64,000 nt of DNA, taken from contig JAHDIR010000002.1 in assembly GCA_020630675.1 (NCBI GenBank), forward strand, positions 1 through 64,000, written 5' to 3'. This document shows, in pieces, positions 19,860 through 28,503 of the stretch; positions within the stretch are counted from its first letter, which is position 1; every line of letters begins with the position of its first letter. This stretch comes from Bdellovibrionales bacterium. GTDB taxonomy: Bacteria; Bdellovibrionota; Bdellovibrionia; Bdellovibrionales; UBA1609. The translations under genes were made by a program, and so were the position numbers. Under the pieces are notes generated by a model that saw only the letters and a program-made list of their open reading frames with translations, was not told the DNA's origin and searched no databases.

Positions 19860-20159
19860 GTGAAACCAACTCAACTGCTTCTTAAGCTTTTAATTTTATT
19901 TTCAACAACTTTGATTGGAGTAAATAGCTTTTCCTTTCAAGTAAATCAAGATTCAAACTCGTCTGAGCTTAGCTCTTATCAGTTAGAGCTTTTAAATGAA
20001 CTTGAATCAACAGGCTTTGATGTTACAACTTTTTTTGAACCTGATTTTGCAAAACCTCAGGACGGAAATAAAAGCTCTATTCGATGCCAAAAAAGATGTA
20101 AGTTTAAAAGAAATTTCAATCAATGCATGAGATCTTGTTTGGGCCAGAAAAGATATTAG
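19860..20159 (+). CDS. Secreted twin-CX3C cysteine peptide, copy 2
   Basis: A TTG at 19848 is in frame, but GGAGG at 19850-19854 is placed correctly for the GTG at 19860, giving a 99-residue product. It has a signal peptide (MKPTQLLLKLLILFSTTLIG...) followed by SSYQLELLNELESTGFD, a linker with KPQDGNKSS, and the cysteine module CX3C-X8-CX3C (RCQKRC ... QCMRSC). It is a clear paralogue of copy 1 by plan and by the YQ-LLNELE-TGF stretch. The mature C terminus is strongly basic here, whereas copy 1 is acidic, suggesting divergent partners. Confidence 0.8.
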   Translation: MKPTQLLLKLLILFSTTLIGVNSFSFQVNQDSNSSELSSYQLELLNELESTGFDVTTFFEPDFAKPQDGNKSSIRCQKRCKFKRNFNQCMRSCLGQKRY

Positions 20160-20216
20160 CTACTATTAGTAGCCATACAAACCTGCGGCTTTTTCACTTA
20201 AATATTCATCGTTTGA

Positions 20217-20438
20217 CAGGCCAAAACAGTTTCAAACATTGATGAAAACACCGTTTCAAGTTACCAAGCCTGGTTAATCAATGAGCTGGAGCAAACTGGT
20301 TATTTTTCATTTCAAGACTCTGGGCTCAGGGGCAATGACGGACCAGACCATGATAAGGCAAATGAGTGCCACAAACGTTGCGGACACTTAAAAGCAGACC
20401 TAAAATTAGAGTGCTTTTATGCGTGCCTTCTCGAATAA
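20217..20438 (+). pseudogene. Decayed third copy of the twin-CX3C peptide (no start, no signal peptide)
   Basis: The frame ending at TAA 20436-20438 encodes SSYQAWLINELEQTGYFSF, then a GNDGPDHDK linker and ECHKRC-X10-CFYAC, an unmistakable paralogue of the two genes upstream. Reading back, an in-frame TGA at 20214 closes the frame, no start codon follows before the conserved part, and no signal peptide is encoded in any frame between the copy 2 stop and this point. It is therefore a 5'-truncated remnant, unless a frameshift in the read hides the start. Confidence 0.7.
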
Positions 20439-20468
20439 GGCCTAGTACCTTAGTCGAGGTTTTTTTTT
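20430..20468 (+). terminator. Intrinsic terminator ending the cysteine-peptide cluster
   Basis: Stem CTCGAATAAG (20430-20439) / CTTAGTCGAG (20449-20458) with one mismatch and a 9-base loop, followed by nine T (20460-20468). The left arm includes the stop codon of the decayed third copy, so the terminator probably served that gene and now ends the cluster. Confidence 0.8.
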
Positions 20469-20505
20469 ATTGTTGAACCAAATACTAAGCTATTGTGAGA
20501 TGTGA

Positions 20506-20514
20506 TTATCCACA
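20506..20514 (+). promoter_or_regulatory. Perfect DnaA box (TTATCCACA)
   Basis: An exact consensus DnaA 9-mer about 50 bases before the start of the 64-residue gene at 20563. A single copy could be chance: I estimate about one perfect 9-mer per window of this size and composition. Confidence 0.35.
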
Positions 20515-20562
20515 CCTTGATTGAGCAATAATGAACGACTTTTTTTCCATGGAGGGAATAAA

Positions 20563-20757
20563 ATGAAAGGCGCAGATTTATTAGATTTATTAATTGAGTC
20601 GACTGAGCTTCCGCAATTTCTTATACGTAAAGAGTTGCAAAAGCTATTAAGTCATAATGGTATTCATGTAGAAGATTTGAACCTTCATATATTAAGAGAA
20701 CTTATGACAGACTATCTACAAGATAATCTGCCAATGATAAAAAATTCTATTTCGTAA
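20563..20757 (+). CDS. Small protein of unknown function
   Basis: The frame is open from a TTG at 20521, but GGAGGG sits just before the ATG at 20563, giving a 64-residue product (MKGADLLDLLIESTELPQFL...). It is predicted mostly helical with a mildly acidic, amphipathic pattern and no signal peptide. I recognise no family. Its stop codon abuts the stop of the convergent rplI with no spacer. Confidence 0.65.
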   Translation: MKGADLLDLLIESTELPQFLIRKELQKLLSHNGIHVEDLNLHILRELMTDYLQDNLPMIKNSIS

Positions 20758-21198
20758 TTAAGCCTTATCAACAACGACAGTCACTTCACCTTTAAGATCT
20801 TCAGCAAACTGAACAACGGCTTTGTACTGACCTAGCATTTTAATAGGCTCAAGAATAATATCACGCTTATCAACTTCAAAGCCTTTCAATGAAAGTTCTT
20901 TTGAAATTTCTAATGAAGTGATAGACCCAAAAAGTTTGTCACCTTCACCAGCTTGCGCTTGGAAAGTCACTGTTTGGCCGTTTAATTCGCCAATCACTTT
21001 TTCTCTGTCAGACCTAGCTTTTTTCTTTTTTACTTCAGCTAGTTTTTGCAAATGTGTCCACTCTTTAACTTTCCCTTCGGTCGCCATTAAAGCTAAACGC
21101 CTTGGAAATAAAAAGTTTCTTGCATAGCCTTGAGAAACACTAACAACGTCTCCCACTTTTCCAAGATCTTTTACATCTTTTTGTAACATTACTTTCAT
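20758..21198 (-). CDS. rplI: Ribosomal protein bL9
   Basis: Large-subunit protein of the L1 stalk base. The opening MKVMLQKDVKDLGKVGDVVSV and GYARNFLFPRRLA match the bL9 N-terminal domain, followed by the long connecting helix and C-terminal domain. Length 146 is normal. It overlaps the upstream membrane-protein gene by four bases (ATGA), so the rpsF-DUF2232-rplI string is one operon. Confidence 0.97.
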   Translation of the reverse strand: MKVMLQKDVKDLGKVGDVVSVSQGYARNFLFPRRLALMATEGKVKEWTHLQKLAEVKKKKARSDREKVIGELNGQTVTFQAQAGEGDKLFGSITSLEISKELSLKGFEVDKRDIILEPIKMLGQYKAVVQFAEDLKGEVTVVVDKA

Positions 21199-22100
21199 AA
21201 ACCGCTCCTCTCCTTAAACTGAGTTGCTTTTTTGATAAACCTTCCGCGAAAGTTAAACCAATAATCTAAAACACCAATAACCACCGTCACTAATGACAGT
21301 TGAATTACAAAACAAAGAATCATTATAATTTTTGTGAATAAGCCTACTCGGAAGACTTCAAAGAAGTTAAATAATACGGCAAATCCTTGGAAGAAATAAC
21401 ACACAACACTAATATTGAGAAGATTTAAAGCAATAATTTTAATAATTTCATTGTTAAAATCAATATACCCAAAAGCTAAGCTAGTGATTAAAAGCCAAAT
21501 CATAGGTTCCGGAAGCTTAAAGTAGCTAAGTCGACCCCTGAGGTGACTAGATAACCTAAGCCACCGTAAAGAGGACTTTTCATAAATAACTGTTACAAAT
21601 AAAACCAGCATCATCATCACAATGACAAGAGAGGGTAACTGGTAAGCCAAAACATTAAGCTGTAATTCAGAGGCCTTTAGCCCCTCTTTAAAAACACCAG
21701 CTTGCACTAACTGCTCAATGGGCTCTTTCATAGAGTTTTGAATGAGAGCCCAAGATAAGTCGGAAGACTGAAAAAAATACGCACATAGTGCAAAAAAAAC
21801 AAAACTAAGGGTGCCTACAGCTATACAGCCGCTACCAAACAAACTTAAACCCTTAGAGCTTGATAAGTTAAAAATGATGATCAATACACTCACTGCCAAG
21901 TAAATCATTGATAGTTGCGGGCTAACGAAAAACAATAACCCACCACCGGTCAAAACAAAGACATACTTATAAAAAGACGGCATATGTAAGTGGTATAAGT
22001 TGATGAAAATTCCAGAAAATATAAGAAATGGAGTTAACAACAAAGAAACCACCCAAGCCATGGAAAGCTTGGGAAAAAGACTTTGTAATTTTTCACTCAT
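21195..22100 (-). CDS. Polytopic membrane protein, DUF2232 (YybS-like)
   Basis: A 301-residue protein with about eight hydrophobic segments. The motif CYFFQGFAVLFNFFEVF and its position between rpsF and rplI fit the DUF2232/YybS family, found in the same place in firmicutes and deltaproteobacteria. Function in that family is not established. It is four bases downstream of rpsF and overlaps rplI by four bases. Confidence 0.75.
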   Translation of the reverse strand: MSEKLQSLFPKLSMAWVVSLLLTPFLIFSGIFINLYHLHMPSFYKYVFVLTGGGLLFFVSPQLSMIYLAVSVLIIIFNLSSSKGLSLFGSGCIAVGTLSFVFFALCAYFFQSSDLSWALIQNSMKEPIEQLVQAGVFKEGLKASELQLNVLAYQLPSLVIVMMMLVLFVTVIYEKSSLRWLRLSSHLRGRLSYFKLPEPMIWLLITSLAFGYIDFNNEIIKIIALNLLNISVVCYFFQGFAVLFNFFEVFRVGLFTKIIMILCFVIQLSLVTVVIGVLDYWFNFRGRFIKKATQFKERSGL

Positions 22101-22103
22101 TTT

Positions 22104-22571
22104 TTAGTCCCTAGACTCTCTGGGTTCCCTAGGTTCACGAGGTGGTCTTGACTGCCTACTCGCATTTTTCTTAGCAATTTTAGCTTCTTTCTCTTTTTCT
22201 TTTTCAATTGAGTTATTGATAATTGCTCTGAAGTTTTCAACATGCTTAGGTAAAGGAATACGATCGTCTAGCTTTTTGTGAAAAAACCTTAAAACTTTGT
22301 CGTTAATTCTCATAGTTCTTTCTAGTTCAGCAATGCATTCTGCTTTAGCTTCAAAAGTTGCGTGAAAATACTGACCCATTCTAACCTTATCAATATGGTT
22401 AGCTAAACGACGCTTACCCCAAGTGTCGACATGATGAAATTCACCCTCGTAACTACCTAAAATATCTTTATTTTTTTTGAAGAATGCCTTTTGGTCTTCT
22501 TCTGTTGTATCGGGATGTAAAATAATGATTGTTTCGTATTTACGCTTAGGTCTAGGTATATTGAGTTCCAT
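22104..22571 (-). CDS. rpsF: Ribosomal protein bS6
   Basis: Small-subunit protein that pairs with bS18. Core motifs YETIIILHPDTTEEDQ, WGKRRLANHIDKVRMGQY and the ELERTMRINDKVLRFF region are present. It has an N-terminal extension of about 10 residues and a charged C-terminal tail (Lys/Glu then Arg/Pro/Glu repeats, about 122-155), making it longer (155) than E. coli bS6 core. The bS18 gene (rpsR), which normally follows, is not present between this gene and rplI. Confidence 0.95.
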   Translation of the reverse strand: MELNIPRPKRKYETIIILHPDTTEEDQKAFFKKNKDILGSYEGEFHHVDTWGKRRLANHIDKVRMGQYFHATFEAKAECIAELERTMRINDKVLRFFHKKLDDRIPLPKHVENFRAIINNSIEKEKEKEAKIAKKNASRQSRPPREPREPRESRD

Positions 22572-22725
22572 GATATCCTTTTGGTTACTGCCTTAAAAAC
22601 CATTTTTAAAGCAAGGAATAAGGCGTAGAATTAACATGACTAGACAAAGATAACAACCCACTTTTAGTCTGTATTAAAATATTTTTAATATACAAAATTT
22701 CATACTATTTCTGTATACTTAGCCT

Positions 22726-23430
22726 ATGATCACCTACCTATATATTATCAAAGGACCACTTGAGGGGTTTCGCTTCAAGGTCAAACATGGTCTCACTTTA
22801 GGCAGAGAAGAAAGCCACGTTAACCTTAAAGATATGAGCATATCTAAACAGCATGCTATTTTAGGAAAAGCCCCCGATGGACCTTATTTTATTCAAGATC
22901 AAAATTCTGGGCTTGGTACTTATCGCAACGGTGTCCGTGTAAAACAAGCCAGCATCAATGAAGGCGATAAAATAAGGTTAGGAAAAACCACTTTACTTGT
23001 TAAAGAAATGCAGCCTGAAGTTTCTGAAGTTCCTTCAACAGATAACGCCCCCACTGACCAATGGTTAGATGTCATTAAAGAAAAATATAAAATTTTATCA
23101 ATGAAAGGCGAAGACAAGCCGATAAACTTAGTGCCTATGTTTCCGATAGTAAAACTTACTTTTATTAAAGGCTTGCAACTAGGTACAGAATGGATAATAG
23201 GTTATGGGCCAAGGATAATTGGTCGAGCTAGCTTAGACTTGAGAGTTTTAGAGCCTGAAGCATTTAATCATTGCTTTGAGCTTATTCCTACTGAGGATGG
23301 CCCGCTTTACCAAACTGATCATAGTAAAGAAGTTTTATTAAACGGCGAAAGTATTAAAAACAAAATTTTAAAGGATAGCGATATTATTTCTTTTTTAGAT
23401 ACAAAAATTAAAATCGGACTTATGCAATGA
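22726..23430 (+). CDS. Protein with two FHA domains
   Basis: Phosphothreonine-binding signalling protein by fold. The first FHA domain (about 10-95) has the conserved GRE, SISKQHA and NGV motifs. A second, degenerate FHA-like domain follows (about 135-234; RIIGRASLDLRVLEPEAFNH, NGESIKN) in which the SxxH motif is lost. No membrane segment or kinase domain. Its stop overlaps the start of the hydrolase gene (ATGA), implying coupling. Its partner kinase is not in this window. Confidence 0.85.
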   Translation: MITYLYIIKGPLEGFRFKVKHGLTLGREESHVNLKDMSISKQHAILGKAPDGPYFIQDQNSGLGTYRNGVRVKQASINEGDKIRLGKTTLLVKEMQPEVSEVPSTDNAPTDQWLDVIKEKYKILSMKGEDKPINLVPMFPIVKLTFIKGLQLGTEWIIGYGPRIIGRASLDLRVLEPEAFNHCFELIPTEDGPLYQTDHSKEVLLNGESIKNKILKDSDIISFLDTKIKIGLMQ

Positions 23431-24296
23431 AAGATATCATTTCTCATAAGAACTCTTTTAAAAGTTTTGATGGGACCTCCATATATTACGAAATTAGAGG
23501 CGAAGGTGAGCCCCTTGTATTTGCCTATGGAATTGGTTGCTTAATTAATCATTGGCAACATCAAATTAAGTACTTCTCTCAAAATTACAAAACTATTGTT
23601 TTTGACTACAGGGGGCATCACAAGTCAGACACTCCCGAAAATCAAGACAATCTATCTATGGACCACTTAGCTCAAGATATTATCTGTTTACTTGAACACC
23701 TGAATTTACCTTCTGCCCATTTATGTGGGCATAGCTTTGGCGTTCCTGTTTTACTTAACACTTACAAACTTAATCCAGAAATATTCAAAAGCCTTATTTT
23801 ACTTAACGGTTTTTCTACGAATCCATTTGCAGGAATGTTTGGCACTGATGTCACTCAATATATTTTCAATGCTCTTAAAACCTTACAATTATACGTTCCT
23901 GATACGACAAGTTTTTTATGGAGAAAACTTCTTGATAGCCAAGTGGCTGCGGTTTTACTCAGTCTAGCTGGAGGGTTTAACTTAAATTTAACTGAATTTA
24001 AAGATATTGAAACTTATGTTAAAGGCCTGTCTACCTTACCATTAGACCCTCTCATTAAAATGTTTGAACATATGACAGAATATAATGGAGACGATGTCTT
24101 AAAAGCTATTGATAAACCTTGCCTTGTGGTTGGTGGTGCAAAAGATTTAGTGACTCCCATCAAATTACAACGAGCCATGCATAAATCTATTAAAGGCAGT
24201 CAATTTGTTAAAATTCCTTATGGCACCCACTGTAGCCAGTTAGACCTTCCTGATTTAGTAAATTTAAAAATAGAAAAATTTATTAAGAGCTTGTAG
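23427..24296 (+). CDS. Alpha/beta-fold hydrolase
   Basis: A 289-residue hydrolase with the fold's hallmarks: oxyanion region FAYGIGCL, strand VFDYRGHHKS, nucleophile elbow CGHSFG (S103), late aspartate near VVGGAKDLVTP and the final histidine in GTHCSQ. Similar enzymes hydrolyse esters, lactones or amides, and the substrate cannot be told. It is translationally coupled to the FHA protein gene. Confidence 0.85.
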   Translation: MKDIISHKNSFKSFDGTSIYYEIRGEGEPLVFAYGIGCLINHWQHQIKYFSQNYKTIVFDYRGHHKSDTPENQDNLSMDHLAQDIICLLEHLNLPSAHLCGHSFGVPVLLNTYKLNPEIFKSLILLNGFSTNPFAGMFGTDVTQYIFNALKTLQLYVPDTTSFLWRKLLDSQVAAVLLSLAGGFNLNLTEFKDIETYVKGLSTLPLDPLIKMFEHMTEYNGDDVLKAIDKPCLVVGGAKDLVTPIKLQRAMHKSIKGSQFVKIPYGTHCSQLDLPDLVNLKIEKFIKSL

Positions 24297-24302
24297 ATGG
24301 CA

Positions 24303-24491
24303 TTAAGCACATTCTTGATCAAACAAACTTAACTGCACTGGTTCTTGAGGTTTTTTATCTAAAGAAAGGCTTCTTTCTTTTTGTTTAATATCAGCCTGTT
24401 TAAAAAGATATTTTAAAAAAGCCTTTTTAGCTTCAAAGGAAGCTTCTTTGTTAAAGCCTAATTCTTTCATTAACTCACTCATTGATTGCAT
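24303..24491 (-). CDS. Small protein ending in a beta-clamp-binding motif
   Basis: A 62-residue cytoplasmic protein of unknown function. The N-terminal part (MSELMKELGFNKEAS...) is helical and charged. The C terminus reads PVQLSLFDQECA; QLSLF is the consensus pentapeptide by which polymerases, Hda and repair proteins dock on the sliding clamp DnaN. The ATG at 24491 or the one three codons later may be the start. A pair of perfect DnaA boxes lies about 290-325 bases upstream. Clamp binding is inferred from the motif alone. Confidence 0.6.
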   Translation of the reverse strand: MQSMSELMKELGFNKEASFEAKKAFLKYLFKQADIKQKERSLSLDKKPQEPVQLSLFDQECA

Positions 24492-24912
24492 ACTCTACCA
24501 CATCCTTTCATTAGTAAGGCCCTATCGACGGCAGGTGTTTCTAGCTAAAGCTTCAAGTGATGAAATCAATGATGAGGAATCAAATTAGTTAATTTGTGGT
24601 CAAAAGTTGCACATTCTTTTTAAGAAAAAGCTGATGTCGCTCATTAATAAAGATCAAAAATGAGATGGGATCGGTTAAATCTCGTTGAAGGTTTATAAGA
24701 ACAAAAAACTAGATTTAGGCGAACTTGGCCGCGTTAAACCCTAGGTCTAGATATTTATATACACTTTCACCAGAGTTATCCACATTTCAGGTGAATTTCC
24801 ACTCACTTATCCACAAATTTATTTAAGAATTTTAGAAAAAGCCCAATTAATAAATCTTACAAATACTTACCATAAGTTTTGTTTAAACGCTCATTTGTTG
24901 GGCATATATATA
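24492..24912. other. 420-base intergenic region with two DnaA boxes
   Basis: No coding frame of interest is seen. The stretch lies upstream of the clamp-motif gene and downstream of sdhB, both on the minus strand. It holds two perfect DnaA boxes (listed separately). An imperfect GCCCAA ... TTGGGC pair (24841-24846, 24898-24903) has a 51-base loop and is too weak to call a terminator. Confidence 0.5.
24776..24815 (+). promoter_or_regulatory. Pair of perfect DnaA boxes
   Basis: TTATCCACA occurs exactly at 24776-24784 and again at 24807-24815, same orientation, 31 bases apart start to start (about three helical turns). Outside the origin this spacing is unlikely by chance. It could be a DnaA-titration/reactivation site or a DnaA-controlled promoter region for the clamp-motif gene. 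Confidence 0.55.
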
Positions 24913-25686
24913 TTAGCTGCGGTTTTTTGCAGAACCTTTTGCAAAGTCACGATTCATTAGTGCTATGTTCTCAAGACTAATTTCTTTTGGACAAGCTGCT
25001 GAGCAGGCCCCTGTATTTGTACAAGCCCCAAAAGCTTCTTCGTCCATTTGTGCTACCATATTTCTAGCACGTTTTTCACGCTCAGCGGCTCCTTGAGGCA
25101 GTAAAGCAAGGTGAGAAATTTTTGCAGAAACAAATAAACTAGCAGACGCATTTTTACAAGCAGCTACACATGCACCACAACCAATACAAGCTGCTGCATT
25201 AAAGGCCTCATCAGCCACTTCTTTTCCTATAAGAATAGAGTTTGCGTCTGGAGCATTACCTGCGTTTGTTGAAACGTATCCGCCGGATTGAATAACGCGA
25301 TCAAAGGCAGAGCGATCAACCACAAGGTCTTTAATGACCGGAAAAGCTTTCGCTCTAAAAGGTTCAATAGCAATCGTGTCACCATCTTTAAATCGCCTCA
25401 TATGAAGCTGACAAGTTGTGGTGCCGCGGTCTGGGCCATGAGCTTGGCCATTGATAACAAGAGAACAAGTCCCGCAAATTCCTTCGCGACAGTCGTGATC
25501 AAACTCAACCGGGTTTTCCCCTTGATTGATAAGATCTTCGTTCATTACGTCTAACATTTCTAAAAAAGACATTTCAGTAGATATATTTTTAGCTTCATAG
25601 TTTAGAAATTGACCCTTATCATTTGGTCCGTTTTGCTTCCAAACTTTTAACTTTAAATTTATATTTTTTCCGCCAGTTCCTGCCAT
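24913..25686 (-). CDS. sdhB: Succinate dehydrogenase / fumarate reductase iron-sulfur subunit
   Basis: Carries electrons from the flavin subunit to the membrane cytochrome. The plant-type [2Fe-2S] motif CREGICGTC is followed by [11 protein letters not shown] and [12 protein letters not shown] for the [4Fe-4S] and [3Fe-4S] centres. At 257 residues it fits type B complexes. Third gene of sdhCAB. Confidence 0.95.
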   Translation of the reverse strand: MAGTGGKNINLKLKVWKQNGPNDKGQFLNYEAKNISTEMSFLEMLDVMNEDLINQGENPVEFDHDCREGICGTCSLVINGQAHGPDRGTTTCQLHMRRFKDGDTIAIEPFRAKAFPVIKDLVVDRSAFDRVIQSGGYVSTNAGNAPDANSILIGKEVADEAFNAAACIGCGACVAACKNASASLFVSAKISHLALLPQGAAEREKRARNMVAQMDEEAFGACTNTGACSAACPKEISLENIALMNRDFAKGSAKNRS

Positions 25687-25702
25687 AATGTTTACCTTTG
25701 TT

Positions 25703-27625
25703 TTATTTATAACTTCGGTTAGCTAATTTTACATATTCAAATTCTAAAGGTTCTTTATTTTCAACCCAAGTTGGCTTATCGCCTTCATTTCTTTCCCAAG
25801 CTGAAACATAACAATACTCTTCATCATTTCTTTTTGCTTCATTTTCATCGGTTTGATGCTCTTCACGGAAATGCCCACCACAAGACTCCTCTCGATTAAG
25901 GGCATCTTTAGCCATAAGTTCACCAAGCTCTAAAAAGTCAGCAACGCGACCAGCTTTTTCAAGCTCAGCGTTTTTAAAGTTATTTTCACCTGTCACACGA
26001 ACGTCATTCCAAAACTCTTCACGAAGCTTTGGAATTTCATCCAAAGCCTTATTTAAACCATCTTTATCTCGAGACATTCCCACTTGTTCCCACATAATGT
26101 GACCAAGTTTTTTATGAAAACTATCTACGGACTGCTTACCTTTGATGTTCAACATTTTTGTTAGGTGATCAGAGCATTCTAATTTACTCGCTTTGAAGGC
26201 ATCATGGTTAGTGTCGACTTTAGCCAGTTTATTAGAAGCTAAATAATGACCCAAAGTGAATGGGATTACAAAATAACCATCAGCAAGTCCTTGCATAAGA
26301 GCAGATGCTCCTAACCTGTTAGCACCATGATCAGAAAAGTTTGCTTCACCTAATACATGTAAACCAGGAATAGAACTTTCAAGGTTATAATCTACCCACA
26401 AACCGCCCATTGTATAATGAACAGCAGGGAAAATTCTCATCGGAGTTTTATATGGGTTTTCATTGGTAATTTTTTCGTACATAGCAAAAAGGTTACCGTA
26501 TTTATCTTTAATGGCAGCTTCACCCTTTTTGGCAATTGCCGAAGCAAAATCTAAATAAACCGCGCGTCCAGTAGCGCCTACGCCCCTACCTTCATCAACT
26601 CTAAATTTAGCTTGTCGTGACGACACATCCCTTGGCGCCAAGTTACCAAAGCTTGGGTAAACTCTTTCTAAGTAATAATCTCTTTCATCCTCAGGAATAT
26701 CTACAGGCGCTCTTTTATCACCTACTTTTTTAGGAACCCAGACACGGCCATCGTTTCGTAAAGACTCTGACATAAGAGTTAGTTTTGATTGGTAATCTCC
26801 AGAAACAGGAATACAAGTGGGATGAATTTGTGTGTAACAAGGGTTAGCAAAGTAAGCTCCCTTTTTGTGACAACGCCAAGAGGCCGTAACATTAGAGTTC
26901 ATCGCATTTGTCGATAAGTAAAATACATTTCCGTAACCACCGGTACATAACAGTACCGCATCAGCAGCGTGAGACTCAATTTCACCAGTCACTAAATTAC
27001 GAACAGTGATTCCTCGGGCAGCTCCATCTACTTTAACTAAATCTAACATTTCTCTTCGCTCAAAAAGCTCGATACGCTTAAGAGCCACTTGCCTCATCAT
27101 ACTTGAGTAGGCTCCTAAAAGAAGCTGTTGACCCGTTTGGCCTTTGGCATAAAAAGTTCGTGAAACCTGAGCCCCTCCAAAGGAACGGTTAGCTAATGTT
27201 CCACCGTACTCTCTGGCAAAAGGAACACCTTGAGAAACACACTGATCAATAATGTTATTGGAAACTTCTGCTAAACGATAAACATTGGATTCTCTTGAGC
27301 GAAAATCACCACCTTTAACTGTGTCGTAAAACAATCGATATGTTGAGTCCCCATCGTTAGGATAATTTTTTGCAGCATTAATTCCACCTTGTGCCGCAAT
27401 TGAGTGGGCTCGTCTTGGAGTGTCTTGAATACAAAAACTTTTTACGTTGTAACCTAACTCAGCCAATGTAGAAGCCGCAGAGGCCCCTGCCAAACCAGTT
27501 CCAACAACAATAATATTAAACTTAGTTTTGTTGGCGGGGTTAACTAGCTTCATCTGAAACTTGTAATTTTTCCAACGATCTTCGATCGGCCCACTAGGTG
27601 CTTTTGAATTTAAAACTTTAGACAT
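25703..27625 (-). CDS. sdhA: Succinate dehydrogenase / fumarate reductase flavoprotein subunit
   Basis: Oxidises succinate (or reduces fumarate) at a covalently bound FAD. Shows the dinucleotide fold [13 protein letters not shown], the histidyl-FAD motif [17 protein letters not shown], and the active-site HTMGG-like region ([11 protein letters not shown]). The 640-residue length and neighbours match the type B family seen in epsilon- and deltaproteobacteria and Bacteroidetes. The direction of the reaction cannot be decided from sequence; the aerobic lifestyle of relatives suggests SDH. Confidence 0.96.
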   Translation of the reverse strand: MSKVLNSKAPSGPIEDRWKNYKFQMKLVNPANKTKFNIIVVGTGLAGASAASTLAELGYNVKSFCIQDTPRRAHSIAAQGGINAAKNYPNDGDSTYRLFYDTVKGGDFRSRESNVYRLAEVSNNIIDQCVSQGVPFAREYGGTLANRSFGGAQVSRTFYAKGQTGQQLLLGAYSSMMRQVALKRIELFERREMLDLVKVDGAARGITVRNLVTGEIESHAADAVLLCTGGYGNVFYLSTNAMNSNVTASWRCHKKGAYFANPCYTQIHPTCIPVSGDYQSKLTLMSESLRNDGRVWVPKKVGDKRAPVDIPEDERDYYLERVYPSFGNLAPRDVSSRQAKFRVDEGRGVGATGRAVYLDFASAIAKKGEAAIKDKYGNLFAMYEKITNENPYKTPMRIFPAVHYTMGGLWVDYNLESSIPGLHVLGEANFSDHGANRLGASALMQGLADGYFVIPFTLGHYLASNKLAKVDTNHDAFKASKLECSDHLTKMLNIKGKQSVDSFHKKLGHIMWEQVGMSRDKDGLNKALDEIPKLREEFWNDVRVTGENNFKNAELEKAGRVADFLELGELMAKDALNREESCGGHFREEHQTDENEAKRNDEEYCYVSAWERNEGDKPTWVENKEPLEFEYVKLANRSYK

Positions 27626-27635
27626 AAAATACCCT

Positions 27636-28304
27636 TTATTGATTACTCAAAAATACATAAATTGGTTGAGACGCAAAACCTAATGTGACAAGAGCTGAAT
27701 AAAGCCAACCGAGCTTAGTCAGCTTATCATCGTACTTAGGGTGAGAAAACCCTAATGTCTTAATGGCCGAACTAAAGCCATGGCTAAGGTGATAACCCAA
27801 AATAAAAACTGCAAATACATACCAGGCGACATACATTGGGTTAGCAAAGACCTCGACCATTAGTCTGTAAAGGTCGCGCATAACAACATCACCATATTGA
27901 ACTTCAAATTGTTCTGGAGCAAAGCTGCCAAATTTAAATGTGTATAAATGCCATACTACGAAAACAAGAATAACTATTCCTTGGTGCTTCATAGTTTTTG
28001 TTACAAAGCTTGTGCTTTTCTCTCCTTCGGCATTAACAGCATACTTTACGGGCCGAGCGGCTTTGTTTTTCATTGAAAGACACAGTGCTAAAATAATATG
28101 GCCAAGAAAAATGGCTATTAAGCCGGCCTCAGCAATGTAAATCAAAGGATTACTAGTTAGTGCATGACCGTACTCATTGTAAGCCTGGGGGCTTACAAAT
28201 ACTAATAAATTTCCTAACATATGGGTGAGAACAAACAAACATAAGCCTAAACCAGCAATACCGACGACTTGCTTACGACCAATTGTTGACGATAAATAAG
28301 ACAT
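27636..28304 (-). CDS. sdhC: Succinate dehydrogenase cytochrome b558 subunit
   Basis: Single five-helix, two-heme membrane anchor typical of type B SDH/FRD, where no sdhD exists. Hydrophobic segments lie about every 40 residues with histidines suited for heme ([28 protein letters not shown]). The frame opens at 28337, but ATAGGG before the ATG at 28304 ([12 protein letters not shown]) favours the shorter 222-residue form, which matches relatives that start near the S-x-x-GRK motif. First gene of sdhCAB. Confidence 0.9.
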   Translation of the reverse strand: MSYLSSTIGRKQVVGIAGLGLCLFVLTHMLGNLLVFVSPQAYNEYGHALTSNPLIYIAEAGLIAIFLGHIILALCLSMKNKAARPVKYAVNAEGEKSTSFVTKTMKHQGIVILVFVVWHLYTFKFGSFAPEQFEVQYGDVVMRDLYRLMVEVFANPMYVAWYVFAVFILGYHLSHGFSSAIKTLGFSHPKYDDKLTKLGWLYSALVTLGFASQPIYVFLSNQ

Positions 28305-28503
28305 AAAAAACCCTATAAAATATAAAAATTTTAACAATGTATTTAGACACCTAAATTAACCTCATTTATCCTCTGTGTCACACGCCTTAAGCTCGTGATG
28401 TAGCGCGATATATATTGTTTTTTTGTCTAGGTGACAGACTCCTCCTTCAGGCATATAAAACATACAATTTTTATTTTAATTAACGATTAATCCTGGGGGC
28501 CTT

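Noticed and set aside
24841..24903. GCCCAA/TTGGGC pair as the sdhB terminator
   Set aside because: Loop of 51 bases and no T-run on the minus strand; too weak.
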